Part shown: piece by piece, positions 1 to 9,071 of the stretch | Position numbering within the stretch: position 1 is the stretch's first letter | Layout: the number at the start of each line of letters is the position of its first letter | From: Caulobacter sp. UNC279MFTsu5.1 | GTDB taxonomy: Bacteria > Pseudomonadota > Alphaproteobacteria > Caulobacterales > Caulobacteraceae | Assembly: GCF_900114015.1 (NCBI RefSeq) | Contig: NZ_FORN01000025.1 | Span: 1-64,000, forward strand | Direction of reading: 5' to 3' | DNA: 64,000 nucleotides | Program-made: the position numbers and the translations under genes | Notes under the pieces: generated by a model | What the model was told of the DNA's origin: nothing | The model's input: the letters and a program-made list of their open reading frames with translations, nothing else | The model's database searches: none

Positions 1-1625
1 ACAACATGGAGCTGCGCTGGGACGGCGTGCCGACCCTGGCCGACGCCATGGCCATGCTCAAGAAGCAGGCCGCCAACACCCCGCCGCCGCAGTGGGTGCG
101 GGTGGTGGGCGGCTTCACCGAGCACCAGTTCGCCGAGAAGCGCCTGCCGACCCTGGACGAGATCAACGCCGCCGCGCCCGAGACGCCGGTGTTCATCCTC
201 CACCTCTACGACCGCGCCCTCCTCAACCGCGCCGCCCTGCGCGCCGTCGGCTACACCAAGGACACGCCCAACCCGCCGGGCGGCGAGATCCAGCGCGACG
301 CCTCGGGCGAGCCGACCGGCCTGCTGCTGGCCCAGCCCAACGCCACCATCCTCTACGCCACCCTGGCCAAGGGGCCCAAGCTGCCGCCCGAGTACCAGCT
401 CAACTCCACCCGCCACTTCATGCGCGAGATGAACCGGCTGGGCGTGACCGGGGTGATCGACGCTGGCGGCGGCTTCCAGAACTATCCCGACGACTACGCG
501 ATCGTCGAAAAGCTGCATGCCGACGACCAGCTGACCCTGCGCATCAGCTACAACCTGTTCACCCAGAAGCCAAAGGCGGAGCTGTCGGACTTCCAGTCGT
601 GGTCCAAGCAGATCAAGCCGGGGCAGGGCGACGACAAGTACCGCCATAACGGTGCGGGCGAGATGCTGGTTTACAGCGCCGCCGACTTCGAGGACTTCCG
701 CGTCGAGCGGCCCGAGATGCCGCCCAACATGGAGAGCGATCTCGAACCGGTGATCCGCCTGCTGGCCGAGCAGCGCTGGCCCTGGCGGCTGCACGCCACC
801 TATGACCAGACCATTGATCGGGCGCTGGACGTCTTCGAGACGGTCAACAAGGACGTCCCGTTCGACGGCCTGCATTGGTTCTTCGACCACGCCGAGACGA
901 TCAGCGAGCGCAACATCGACCGCATCGCGGCCCTCGGCGGCGGCATCGCCGTGCAGCACCGCATGGCTTTCCAGGGCGAGTACTTCATCGACCGCTACGG
1001 CGCCAAGGCGGCCGAAGCGACGCCGCCGATCAACAGGATGCTGGCGGCCGGAATCCCGGTCGGTGCCGGCACCGACGCCACGCGGGTGGCCAGCTACAAC
1101 CCTTGGGTTTCCCTGAACTGGCTGGTCACCGGCAAGACCGTGGGCGGCACGCGCCTCTATCCGCCGGCCAACCGCCTGGACCGGGAAGAAGCGCTGCGCC
1201 TGTGGACCACGGCCAACACCTGGTTCTCGAATGAGGAAGGCTCGAAGGGCCAGATCGCCGTCGGCCAGCTGGCCGATCTGGCGGTGCTCAGCGCCGATTA
1301 TCTGCGCGTGCCCGAAGAGGAGATCCCGCACCTGGGCTCGGTCCTGACCCTGCTGGGCGGCAAGGTGGTGCATGGCGAGGGGGACTATTCCAAGCTGGCC
1401 CCGTCCCTGCCCCCGCCCATGCCCGATTGGTCGCCGGTGCGCACCTTCGGCGGCTACCAGGATCGTTCGAAGTCTCACGCCAGGGCCCTGGCCTCGGCTT
1501 GCGGCTGCGCCAACGGCTGCGGCGTCCACGGCCACGACCACGCCGCCGCCCTGGGGGGCGAGGCGCCGACTTCCGACGCCCGCTCCTTCTGGGGCGCGTT
1601 CGGTTGCGGCTGCTGGGCGGTATGA
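1..1625 (+). CDS. Amidohydrolase (YtcJ-like, amidohydrolase 3 family), 5' end outside the window
   Basis: Metal-dependent amidohydrolase of the YtcJ type; the substrate cannot be told. The visible 540 residues begin with NMELRWDG, which in this family follows the N-terminal HxH metal site by a short distance, so the true start and that site lie upstream and the ATG at 6 is internal. Later family landmarks are present: HATYDQ (near residue 260), HWFFDHAE, VQHRMAFQGE and GAGTDATR near the C-terminal metal/acid site. The C-terminus carries a Cys/His-rich tail (CGCANGCGVHGHDH ... FGCGCWAV), a known tail type for this family. The stop overlaps the next start (ATGA), indicating translational coupling with the DoxX gene. 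Confidence 0.85.
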   Translation, partial: NMELRWDGVPTLADAMAMLKKQAANTPPPQWVRVVGGFTEHQFAEKRLPTLDEINAAAPETPVFILHLYDRALLNRAALRAVGYTKDTPNPPGGEIQRDASGEPTGLLLAQPNATILYATLAKGPKLPPEYQLNSTRHFMREMNRLGVTGVIDAGGGFQNYPDDYAIVEKLHADDQLTLRISYNLFTQKPKAELSDFQSWSKQIKPGQGDDKYRHNGAGEMLVYSAADFEDFRVERPEMPPNMESDLEPVIRLLAEQRWPWRLHATYDQTIDRALDVFETVNKDVPFDGLHWFFDHAETISERNIDRIAALGGGIAVQHRMAFQGEYFIDRYGAKAAEATPPINRMLAAGIPVGAGTDATRVASYNPWVSLNWLVTGKTVGGTRLYPPANRLDREEALRLWTTANTWFSNEEGSKGQIAVGQLADLAVLSADYLRVPEEEIPHLGSVLTLLGGKVVHGEGDYSKLAPSLPPPMPDWSPVRTFGGYQDRSKSHARALASACGCANGCGVHGHDHAAALGGEAPTSDARSFWGAFGCGCWAV

Positions 1626-2047
1626 ACATGACCACGCCCACGCCGATCGCGGCCCTGCTGAGATCCCCCGGGCTCTCGATCCTGGCCCGGGGGCTGCTCA
1701 CCCTGCCCTACTGGTGGAGCGGCCTGAGCAAGATCGCCGACCTGCACGGCGCTCTGGCCGAGGCCGCGCACTTCGGACTGCGGCCGGCCTGGCTGACCGT
1801 CGTCGCCACCGTGCTGGTCCAACTGGGCGGTTCGGCGGCGGTGATCTTCGGTCGCGCCACCTGGCTTGCGGCCGGCGCCCTGGCGGTGTTCACCGCCATA
1901 GCCACCCTGATCGCTCATCCCTTCTGGATCGTCTCGGACCCCATGGAGCGTTTCCATGCGCTCAACACCTTTCTGGAGCACATCGGCCTGATCGGCGGCT
2001 TCATGCTGGCGGCGATCCTGGTCGAGCGAGATCGGAAATCGGAATGA
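1622..2047 (+). CDS. DoxX family membrane protein
   Basis: Small integral membrane protein of 141 aa with about four hydrophobic segments. The N-terminal LARGLLTLPYWWSGLSKIAD is the usual DoxX signature, and PFW followed by a helix and a charged C-terminus also fits. DoxX proteins are loosely tied to redox or thiosulfate metabolism, but the role here is unknown. The ATG at 1622 overlaps the amidohydrolase stop; a second ATG lies at 1628. The same frame is open further upstream, but that part is a shadow of the amidohydrolase gene. Its stop again overlaps the next start, so three genes are chained by 4-bp overlaps. Confidence 0.75.
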   Translation: MNMTTPTPIAALLRSPGLSILARGLLTLPYWWSGLSKIADLHGALAEAAHFGLRPAWLTVVATVLVQLGGSAAVIFGRATWLAAGALAVFTAIATLIAHPFWIVSDPMERFHALNTFLEHIGLIGGFMLAAILVERDRKSE

Positions 2048-2736
2048 CGCCACCCCCTCCGAAAGGAAGCACCGCCACCGCCGCCCTGGCGGCGTTCACG
2101 GCCGGCTTTGTCGATACTGTGGGGTTCGTGGGGCTGTTTGGCCTGTTCACCGCCCATGTCACCGGCAACTTCGTGCTGATCGGCGCGGCGATCGTCACCC
2201 ATCATTCGGGGATCATCGCCAAACTGCTGGCCCTGCCGACCTTCATCGTCGCGGTGGCCCTGACGAGCCTGTTCCTGCGCCATTGCCGCAAGACCCAGCG
2301 CTCGGCCGTCAGGCCGCTGCTGATCGTCCAGGCTCTGCTGCTGGCCGCCTTCATGGTCGCTGGCCTGACCCTGGCCCCGTTCACCGGCGGCGACCAGCCG
2401 GCCGCCATCCTGACCGGCCTGACCGGCGTGCTGGCCATGGGCGTGCAGAACGCGGCCTCCCGCACCGTCTTCACGCACCTGTCGCCGACCACGGTGATGA
2501 CCGGCAACGTCACCCAGATCGTCCTGGACCTGGTCGGCCTGACCGAGCGCGACGCGCCCGCCGACGAGGTCAAGGCCCGCATCCGCAAGATGCTGCCGCC
2601 CGTGCTGGCCTTCACCGGCGGCGCGATCGCCGGCGGGGTTGGCTTCGCCGTGGCGGGCTTCTGGTGCGTCCTGGCCGGAGTCGCCGCCGTCCTGGCCATG
2701 CTGTTGTTCAACCCCGTCACAGAGGCCAGGGCATGA
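2044..2736 (+). CDS. YoaK / DUF1275 family membrane protein
   Basis: A 230-aa polytopic membrane protein with about six hydrophobic helices. AFTAGFVDTVGFVGLFGLFTAHVTGN near residues 15-40 is the diagnostic DUF1275 N-terminus, and GVQNAASR ... TTVMTGNVTQ near the middle is the second conserved block. The family has no settled function and is often annotated as a putative transporter. The ATG at 2044 overlaps the DoxX stop. Its own stop overlaps the next start at 2733, keeping the run of coupled genes intact. Confidence 0.8.
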   Translation: MTPPPPKGSTATAALAAFTAGFVDTVGFVGLFGLFTAHVTGNFVLIGAAIVTHHSGIIAKLLALPTFIVAVALTSLFLRHCRKTQRSAVRPLLIVQALLLAAFMVAGLTLAPFTGGDQPAAILTGLTGVLAMGVQNAASRTVFTHLSPTTVMTGNVTQIVLDLVGLTERDAPADEVKARIRKMLPPVLAFTGGAIAGGVGFAVAGFWCVLAGVAAVLAMLLFNPVTEARA

Positions 2737-4106
2737 GACGCGCGCTCTCCGCGCTCACGCTCGGCGCGGCGCTGGGCGCCGGCGGCTTCGCCCGGGCCGC
2801 CGAGCCTCCGGCGTTCAAGCTCATCCGTTCGGACGAGACCTATCGCTATCTCGCAGACCAGCCGCCCGCGACGCCCGGCGACCGGCTGCGCTACATTCCG
2901 CTGAACGATGACCCGGACGTCTACTTCTCCCTGGGCGGCGAGGCCCGCTTGCGGATCGACGCCTTCGACGCCCCGCGTTTCGGGATCGGCGGCGAACCGT
3001 CCGATGTCTATGGCCTGGCCCGCGCCCTGGTCAGCACCGACCTGCATCTGGGGTCGCGCGTGCGGATCTATAGCGAACTGGGCCTGCATCGCGACATCAA
3101 CAAGAAGGCCCCGCCGGCGGTCAGCGATCGTGACGGCCTGGACGCCCAGGTGGCTTTCATCGACTTGACGCCCGACGCGGCGCGCCACTGGCGGTTGCGC
3201 CTGGGCCGGCAGGAGGTGTCGCTCAGCCCTACCCAACGCTTCGTCTCGGTGCGTGAAGGTCCCAACATCCGCCAGAGTTTCGACGGCGTCCGCATCACGC
3301 GCCAGACCGCGGGCCTGCGGCTGGACGCCTTCTATCTGCGCCCGGTCGTGATCCAGACGGGCGCCTTCGACGACAGTCGCAACATGGATCAGCGCTTCTA
3401 CGGCGTGTACGCCTCCAGGACGCTGAGCAAAGCGGTGGCCCTCGATCTCTACGCCCTTGAACTGGACCGTGACGGCGTCCGGTTCGGAGCCGTGCGCGGC
3501 GACGAGCGGCGGTCGAGCTTCGGTGCGCGCCTGGCGGGCAAGCACGGCCCCCTCGACTACGAGGTCGAGGGCATGATCCAGGGAGGACGGTTCGCCGGCC
3601 GCGACATCCGGGCCTGGGGCGGCGGTGTCGGCGGCGGCTACACCCTGGCCCGCCCCTGGGCGCCACGCCTTGGGCTGAGGTTCGACGCCGGCTCGGGCGA
3701 CGCCGACGCCGCCGACGGCAGGCTCCAGACCTTCAATCCGCTGTTTCCCAAGGGCGCCTATTTCAACGAGACCGGCCTGACCAGTTGGAGCAACCTGGTC
3801 GCCCTGCGTCCCAGCCTGGGTCTGTCGCCAACCCGCGACGTCAGCCTGGAGCTCAGCTACCTGATCCGCCGCCGACAGACCGGCGACGACGCGATCTACC
3901 TTCAACCTTCGACGCCGCTCGTCCCGGCCGGAACCAACAGGTCGCGGGCGGTCAGCGATGGGATACAGTTGGACGCCGGATGGCAGGTCGACCGTAACCT
4001 CAAGCTTCAGCTGCAAGCGCTGCATCAGGACGCCGCAGCCGCCGTGACTGCGATCGGCGGCAAGGACGTGAACTTCGCCATGGCGATTATCCAGTACCGC
4101 TTTTGA
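2733..4106 (+). CDS. Alginate-export-type outer-membrane porin
   Basis: Predicted outer-membrane beta-barrel of 457 aa. It opens with a signal peptide (MRRALSALTLGAALGAGGF, cleavage likely after ARAA near residue 22). The mature part begins with FKLIRSDETYRYL and continues with YFSLGGEARLRID, the pattern of alginate_export porins. Alternating aromatic and charged strands run to a terminal phenylalanine (IIQYRF), the usual barrel-assembly signal. Probably a substrate-uptake porin working with the enzymes and transporters upstream; the alginate label is a family name, not a substrate claim. The start overlaps the YoaK-like stop. Confidence 0.75.
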   Translation: MRRALSALTLGAALGAGGFARAAEPPAFKLIRSDETYRYLADQPPATPGDRLRYIPLNDDPDVYFSLGGEARLRIDAFDAPRFGIGGEPSDVYGLARALVSTDLHLGSRVRIYSELGLHRDINKKAPPAVSDRDGLDAQVAFIDLTPDAARHWRLRLGRQEVSLSPTQRFVSVREGPNIRQSFDGVRITRQTAGLRLDAFYLRPVVIQTGAFDDSRNMDQRFYGVYASRTLSKAVALDLYALELDRDGVRFGAVRGDERRSSFGARLAGKHGPLDYEVEGMIQGGRFAGRDIRAWGGGVGGGYTLARPWAPRLGLRFDAGSGDADAADGRLQTFNPLFPKGAYFNETGLTSWSNLVALRPSLGLSPTRDVSLELSYLIRRRQTGDDAIYLQPSTPLVPAGTNRSRAVSDGIQLDAGWQVDRNLKLQLQALHQDAAAAVTAIGGKDVNFAMAIIQYRF

Positions 4107-4306
4107 CCCAGGCTAGCGACCTGGCGTCTTCAAAGGTCAGGGTGAGTCCTATGGAAGCCCAGCACAGCCTTCGGTCGCAAGCCGCGCCAATTGTCGGGCG
4201 TCGATACTCGTCAAGCGCGACACCTCAACAATCTGAATTGATTTCAAGCGTCTGCGCCTCGCGCCGCTCTTCCTCCCGCTGGCAAATCATCGCATGGTGC
4301 CGGCCG

Positions 4307-4840
4307 ATGGACGGGGATCGCCAGCAGGAGCCTACCCACGACGCCGCGCCGGATCTGGCCGCACGCTCGATCACCTTGCGCGGCGCCCTGGCGCGATATT
4401 TCCAGCGCCGCCTGCCCGGCGCGAACGACATCGAGGATCTGGTCCAGGATGTCTTCCTGCGGATCGTGAGACGCGGCGACAACGCCGATCTCGATCGATA
4501 CGAAGGCTATGTCTTCGAGACGGCCGCCAGCGTCCTGAAGGATCGCTTTCGCCGCCGCAAGGTGCGGGCGACCGACCGCCACCAGTCCTTCGATCCGGAC
4601 CTGCACATCCAGACGAGCCTTGACCCCGAGCGCACCGTCCTGGGCCAGGAAGCCCTGCGGTCGATGACGCGCGTGATCCTGCAGATGCCGGAACGGACCC
4701 GGACGATCTTCATCCTGCGCCGGCTGGAAGGCTTGCCGCACCAGGAGATCGCCCGCAGGCTGGGCCTTTCCCTGAGCACGGTCGAAAAACATATTCAGCG
4801 CGCCGCGCGCCACATTCTCTCCAGCGGCGAAGGTTCGTGA
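4307..4840 (+). CDS. ECF-type RNA polymerase sigma factor (FecI-like)
   Basis: A 177-aa sigma factor with two domains: sigma region 2 around residues 25-85 (RRLPGANDIEDLVQDVFLRIVRR) and region 4 around 120-170 (MPERTRTIFILRRLEG, HQEIARRLGLSLSTVEKHI). This is the FecI pattern for iron/TonB-linked ECF factors. The frame is open from 4103, but the first part lacks sigma homology, so ATG 4307 is chosen. Its stop overlaps the FecR-type gene, giving a coupled sigma/anti-sigma pair. The likely target is the TonB receptor encoded convergently at 5866-8961, by analogy with FecIRA. Confidence 0.85.
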   Translation: MDGDRQQEPTHDAAPDLAARSITLRGALARYFQRRLPGANDIEDLVQDVFLRIVRRGDNADLDRYEGYVFETAASVLKDRFRRRKVRATDRHQSFDPDLHIQTSLDPERTVLGQEALRSMTRVILQMPERTRTIFILRRLEGLPHQEIARRLGLSLSTVEKHIQRAARHILSSGEGS

Positions 4841-5883
4841 TGGCTGGCCGCAAACTCCACCTCGTGGCGTTGTCCCCCGATGAGGCGGCGGCCGCCTGGC
4901 TTGCTCGTCACGATGCGTCGCCGCAAGCGGCCGAGGATCCCGACTTCGTCGCCTGGCTCGACGAATCCGACACCCACCGTCAGGCCTGGTCACGGGCTCA
5001 ACGGCTTTGGGAGGACGCCGCCCATCCCGTGGCCGATGATCCGCTGCTCTCGGCCCTGCGCGCCGAGGCCTTGGCCGCCCGGCCCGATCCCTGGCCCAGG
5101 ATGGCGATCGCCGCCTGCCTAGTCGCGATCATCGGCGGCGGCTTCCTGGCCTGGCGTCTGCATGGCCCGCCGGACTCCGAGACCTCGGGCCGAAGGATCG
5201 CCGCCGTCGACCCGACGGCGCGTTACGGTGCGGCGGACCTCGTCAGCGCCAAGGGCGCCAGGCTGGTCACGCAACTGCCCGACGGGACGCGCCTGGAACT
5301 GGACACCGACAGCGCCGTCGACCTGGCGTTCACCGGGCGCGAACGACGCTTGCGCCTCGTGCGCGGCCAGGCGTTCGTTACGGTCGCCGCCGACCCGCGC
5401 CGCCCCTTCGCTCTCGACGTCGCCGACCAGACCATCGTGGATCGCGGCACGGCCTTCGCGGCGCGGCTGGACCCCGCGGGCGTTCGGGTCACGCTCGTCC
5501 AGGGGCGGGTGGCCGTCGGGCCGTCGGGCGCGCCTCCACGCTACGACCTGGCGCCGGGCCAAAGGCTGACCCTCAAGCCAGGTCGTCCGGGCGTCGTCGA
5601 AGCCGTGGACACCGACCAGGCCCTGGCCTGGCGGCAGGGTTTCATCGAGTTCTCCGACACGCCCTTGGGTGAGGCGGTCGCGGAGATGAACCGATATGGC
5701 GGTCCGACCCTGACCGTGCGCGATCCCCACACGGCGGGCCTGAAAATCAGTGGGCGCTTCAAGCTGGGCGATGCCGAGCGGTTCGTCCGCACGACCTCGG
5801 CCCTGTTGCCCATCCACGCGACGCGCGTCGCCGGGGGGCTGGAGCTGCGGGCCGGTGCAGAGGCGTCAGAACCGGCGGGCTAG
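4840..5883 (+). CDS. FecR-family anti-sigma factor / sigma regulator
   Basis: A 347-aa protein with a DUF4880-type N-terminus (AAAWLARHDASP, FVAWLDESDTHRQAWSRAQ), one membrane helix near residues 88-108, and a periplasmic FecR domain (RYGAADLVSAKGARLVTQLPDG onward). A C-terminal DUF4974/STN-like segment ends near 340. The ATG at 4840 overlaps the sigma stop; a GTG at 4837 is the alternative. FecR proteins relay the ligand state of a TonB receptor to the ECF sigma factor. Its last 18 bases overlap, tail to tail, the end of the TonB receptor gene on the other strand. Confidence 0.85.
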   Translation: MAGRKLHLVALSPDEAAAAWLARHDASPQAAEDPDFVAWLDESDTHRQAWSRAQRLWEDAAHPVADDPLLSALRAEALAARPDPWPRMAIAACLVAIIGGGFLAWRLHGPPDSETSGRRIAAVDPTARYGAADLVSAKGARLVTQLPDGTRLELDTDSAVDLAFTGRERRLRLVRGQAFVTVAADPRRPFALDVADQTIVDRGTAFAARLDPAGVRVTLVQGRVAVGPSGAPPRYDLAPGQRLTLKPGRPGVVEAVDTDQALAWRQGFIEFSDTPLGEAVAEMNRYGGPTLTVRDPHTAGLKISGRFKLGDAERFVRTTSALLPIHATRVAGGLELRAGAEASEPAG

Positions 5884-8800
5884 CGTCAGTTCGAAGCGAC
5901 GTCCGCGCGGGTCGCCATAGGTGCTGTAGCCAAGTTCGGAGTTGGCGTCGATCGGCGCACGGGCGTCCAGAAGATCTCGCACAGCCAGTTGCAGGCGGGT
6001 GCGCCCGTCCGCCCCGAAGACGTAGTTCACCATGGCGTCGGTATAGACCTGGGCGGGAAGGGTGTCGGACTGCTGTTTGGCGATCAGGTCGGCGCTGTCC
6101 AGGTGCGCGAAGCCGGACCGCGCCACCTTTGATCGCCCGTAATATTGGCCATTGAGCTCCAGCGTCAGGTCGCCCTTGGTCCACTCGACGCCCAGATTGC
6201 CGCGATGGGCCAACGGCCCGTCCCGGTAGCCGGCGGTCTCGTACCAGGCTCCGGCCGGATCGTCGCGCCGCCGGTAGCTGGGTTGCCAAGTGTAGCGCAG
6301 ATAGATCCGCAGGGCCGCGTCGCCGCCCAACTCATGACGATAGTCGAGGCTGACATCGACGGATTCGATGACTGAACGCCCGACATTGAGGGCCGAGGCG
6401 TCGACCTTCGTAATGACCCCGCCCGTGTAGCCCAGGGCGCGGTCCGCGTCGGTGAGCGGCAGGCGCGTGATCCGGTCGGGATAGAGGGCTTCACGCGCAA
6501 CGAAATAGCCCGGATCGTTGGAAGCGTAGGTTGTCACCTCGCGCGACTTGTCCGTCCGCAGATAGTCGATCGAGAGCCGCAAGCCTGGCGTCGCCTGGGG
6601 CGTAAACACCAGCCCCGCGGCCAGGGTGCGGGCTTTCTCGGCCTTTAGCCGCTCGGACCCGCCCGCGATCAGGTCGAAGTTTCCGTCGACCCCGAGATCC
6701 GCGCCGCCGCGCTTGGGGTCTTGGGCCCAAAAGTAGCGCCCCGACCAGTTTATCACGCGGTAGTTGATCTGCTCGGCGGTGGGCGGGAGGAAGCCGTCGG
6801 CATAGCTGGCGCGGAGCATCAGATCGGGGCGAAGAAAGCTGCGAAAGCCGAGCGTCGTGGCGATGACCGTGTCCGACGCCTTCAGGACGCCGACGCCCAG
6901 TTCGGCGATCGCTTCGTCCAGATACTGAGGAACGCGCAGGCGATAGCGGTCGGTGCGCACCGACAGTTGCGCCTCCAGGCCTCGCCACGGCCCCTTGGCC
7001 TGGGCCGAGACCAGGGGCGCGCGCCATTCGGCGTAGAGCGAGCCATTGGTCTGCTCCAGACCCGGCGTCAGGGTATGCGCGAAGGCGTCTGGCAAGTAGC
7101 TGTAGCCCAGGCGAGCGCCCAAGGGCGCGCGCTCGGTTCGGGCTTCGGCCAGAACGGTCATGGTCAACGGCCCGCCCGGCAATCGCAGCAGCGGACCCGA
7201 GGCCCGCAGATTGAAGTCCTGCAGCCGATCCTGCTGCTTGATCAGATAGCCGCCGGGCTGGCGATAGCTTCCGTAGGCCTTTAGGAAATCGGCGCCGGAC
7301 CAAAACGGCGAGATCGCCGGTGTGCCGTAGAGCAGCGGCATGTCCAGAGCCGCCACAATACCGGCATAGATGTTCGGTTGCCGCCGATCGTCCTCCAGCC
7401 GCAGGGTCGAAAGGCTCAGGCTGTAGTCGGCGCTGGCCATCCAGCCCGCGGATAGGCGCGCGATCAATCCCGCCGTGCCCCGGCGCGTCAGCGTGCGATT
7501 GAGGACAGGCCCCTCCCAACCCAGCGGGAAGACGACCACCACCGTTTGCTCGAAGGGGTTGTTGTCGCTGCTGCCGGCGATGGGGCCGATCATCGCCTCC
7601 CCGGCCGGGGCGATGGCGCGGCCTTGGTCGTCGACATGCAGGTAGTCGAAGAACGCCTCGACGGCGCCGAACTGATGGCGACCGCTGAGAATGAACGAGG
7701 CGGTCTGTGTGTCGGTCAACAGGCTCTGACGTCGGCCGAAGGCGTCTCCCGACAGGCCAAGGTCCAGCGTCCCCGCATTGGCCAGGACTTCGGCCGTCGT
7801 GAACCCCTGAGCGGAAAAATGCGTCTTGGTCGAACCTAGCGCCTGGCCGCCACGGGCGGCGTCGAGGACCAGTGGAGCGCCGAAGCCGTAGACGTTGACG
7901 TCGGAGCCGACAGGGATGTCGAGCACCGATTGCACGCCCTGGCCCAGGCGCAGGGTCCGCCCCCGCTCGACATAGTCGCGATCGCCAAAGCGTAGGCCCT
8001 CGGCGCGGGACAGTCCCAGGGTCAGCGACAGCGACGATCGGCCATCGGCGGACGAGACGCCCAGATGCCCGCCGAACCGCGTCTGCGGCGCATCGCCTCG
8101 AGCGCTCAGGCCCTGGCTCAGGCCGACCGACTGGTCATTATAGTCCCGCTTGAGGATGACATTGACCACGCCGCCGGTCGCCCCCGGACCGTAGATCGCC
8201 CCCGCCGTCGCGGTCAGCACCTCGACCCGGTCGATCGCGGCCAGCGGAAGGCCGTTGAGATCGGGCTGAACGAACCTGGCCAGCACGCCCTGGCCGTCCG
8301 GCAGGCTGGGCAGCCGCCGTCCGTCGACGAGGACGAGCGTCTGATTGCCGCCCAGGCCCAATAGATCGATCTGTGAACGGGTCGAGGCGAGGTTGGCGCT
8401 CGGAGCCTGAATGTTGGCGGCCGCCTGAGCATTGGCCGGCATGCGCGCGCGCATGAAGTCTTCGAGGGTCTCCGCGCCCGAACGCGCCAGGGTTTCGCTG
8501 TCGGCGACGTCGTAGGGTTGGATGTCGTCGCGGCTGCGGCGGATGCCGGTGTTGAGGTTGCGACGACCCAGGACCAGCAGCTCGGAAACCGCGCCGTCGC
8601 CGGGATCGACCGCCAGCTGTTCCGCCGAAGGTCCCGGACCGGCCTGGCTGACGACGAAGGCGCCGTCGATCGTGCGGCGATAGGTCAGGCCCGAGCCGGC
8701 CAGCGCCGCAGCCAGCGCCTGCTGTGTCGTGAACCGCCCGCTCAGCCGCGGCGCGCGCCGACCGTCGGTCACGGCGCGATCGAAGATCAGCTCGGCCGCC

Positions 8801-8961
8801 CCCGTCCGCGCGACCTGGTTGAGCGTGATCGACAGCGACTGGGCGGGCAGATCCAGGTTGGCGCCGGGCGCGGCGGCGTGCGCGCTCGCGGCCGCGGCGC
8901 CGAGCGCCACCGCCAGGGGCGCTCGCCTCCAGCGCCTCGACCGCCACGCTCCGAACTCCAC
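5866..8961 (-). CDS. TonB-dependent receptor with N-terminal STN signalling domain
   Basis: A 1031-aa outer-membrane receptor. A signal peptide (about residues 1-30) precedes an STN (secretin/TonB short N-terminal) domain at about 35-105 (LDLPAQSLSITLNQVARTGA, LSGRFTTQQALAAALAGSGL). A plug domain follows (YGPGATGGVVNVILKRDY near 255-275), then a large barrel ending in phenylalanine. STN domains mark transducers that signal to FecR/FecI, and that pair is encoded convergently. The start is GTG at 8961, supported by GGAGG five bases upstream. Ligand unknown; a siderophore or other metal chelate is the usual case for this architecture. Confidence 0.9.
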   Translation of the reverse strand: MEFGAWRSRRWRRAPLAVALGAAAASAHAAAPGANLDLPAQSLSITLNQVARTGAAELIFDRAVTDGRRAPRLSGRFTTQQALAAALAGSGLTYRRTIDGAFVVSQAGPGPSAEQLAVDPGDGAVSELLVLGRRNLNTGIRRSRDDIQPYDVADSETLARSGAETLEDFMRARMPANAQAAANIQAPSANLASTRSQIDLLGLGGNQTLVLVDGRRLPSLPDGQGVLARFVQPDLNGLPLAAIDRVEVLTATAGAIYGPGATGGVVNVILKRDYNDQSVGLSQGLSARGDAPQTRFGGHLGVSSADGRSSLSLTLGLSRAEGLRFGDRDYVERGRTLRLGQGVQSVLDIPVGSDVNVYGFGAPLVLDAARGGQALGSTKTHFSAQGFTTAEVLANAGTLDLGLSGDAFGRRQSLLTDTQTASFILSGRHQFGAVEAFFDYLHVDDQGRAIAPAGEAMIGPIAGSSDNNPFEQTVVVVFPLGWEGPVLNRTLTRRGTAGLIARLSAGWMASADYSLSLSTLRLEDDRRQPNIYAGIVAALDMPLLYGTPAISPFWSGADFLKAYGSYRQPGGYLIKQQDRLQDFNLRASGPLLRLPGGPLTMTVLAEARTERAPLGARLGYSYLPDAFAHTLTPGLEQTNGSLYAEWRAPLVSAQAKGPWRGLEAQLSVRTDRYRLRVPQYLDEAIAELGVGVLKASDTVIATTLGFRSFLRPDLMLRASYADGFLPPTAEQINYRVINWSGRYFWAQDPKRGGADLGVDGNFDLIAGGSERLKAEKARTLAAGLVFTPQATPGLRLSIDYLRTDKSREVTTYASNDPGYFVAREALYPDRITRLPLTDADRALGYTGGVITKVDASALNVGRSVIESVDVSLDYRHELGGDAALRIYLRYTWQPSYRRRDDPAGAWYETAGYRDGPLAHRGNLGVEWTKGDLTLELNGQYYGRSKVARSGFAHLDSADLIAKQQSDTLPAQVYTDAMVNYVFGADGRTRLQLAVRDLLDARAPIDANSELGYSTYGDPRGRRFELTLARRF

Positions 8962-9071
8962 TCACGCCTCCAAGCCGGCCAGACTCGCCGTCTCAAGAAA
9001 GTTTCGCGCCCGCGTACGGTTTTTCCGTCGGCTTGCGTTCCTGGCGCCGACCCAGGAGCCCCAAAACGCCG

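Noticed and set aside
2202..4025. Long minus-strand open frame opposite the YoaK-like and porin genes
   Set aside because: Shadow frame of high-GC coding DNA. The plus strand has recognisable families throughout.
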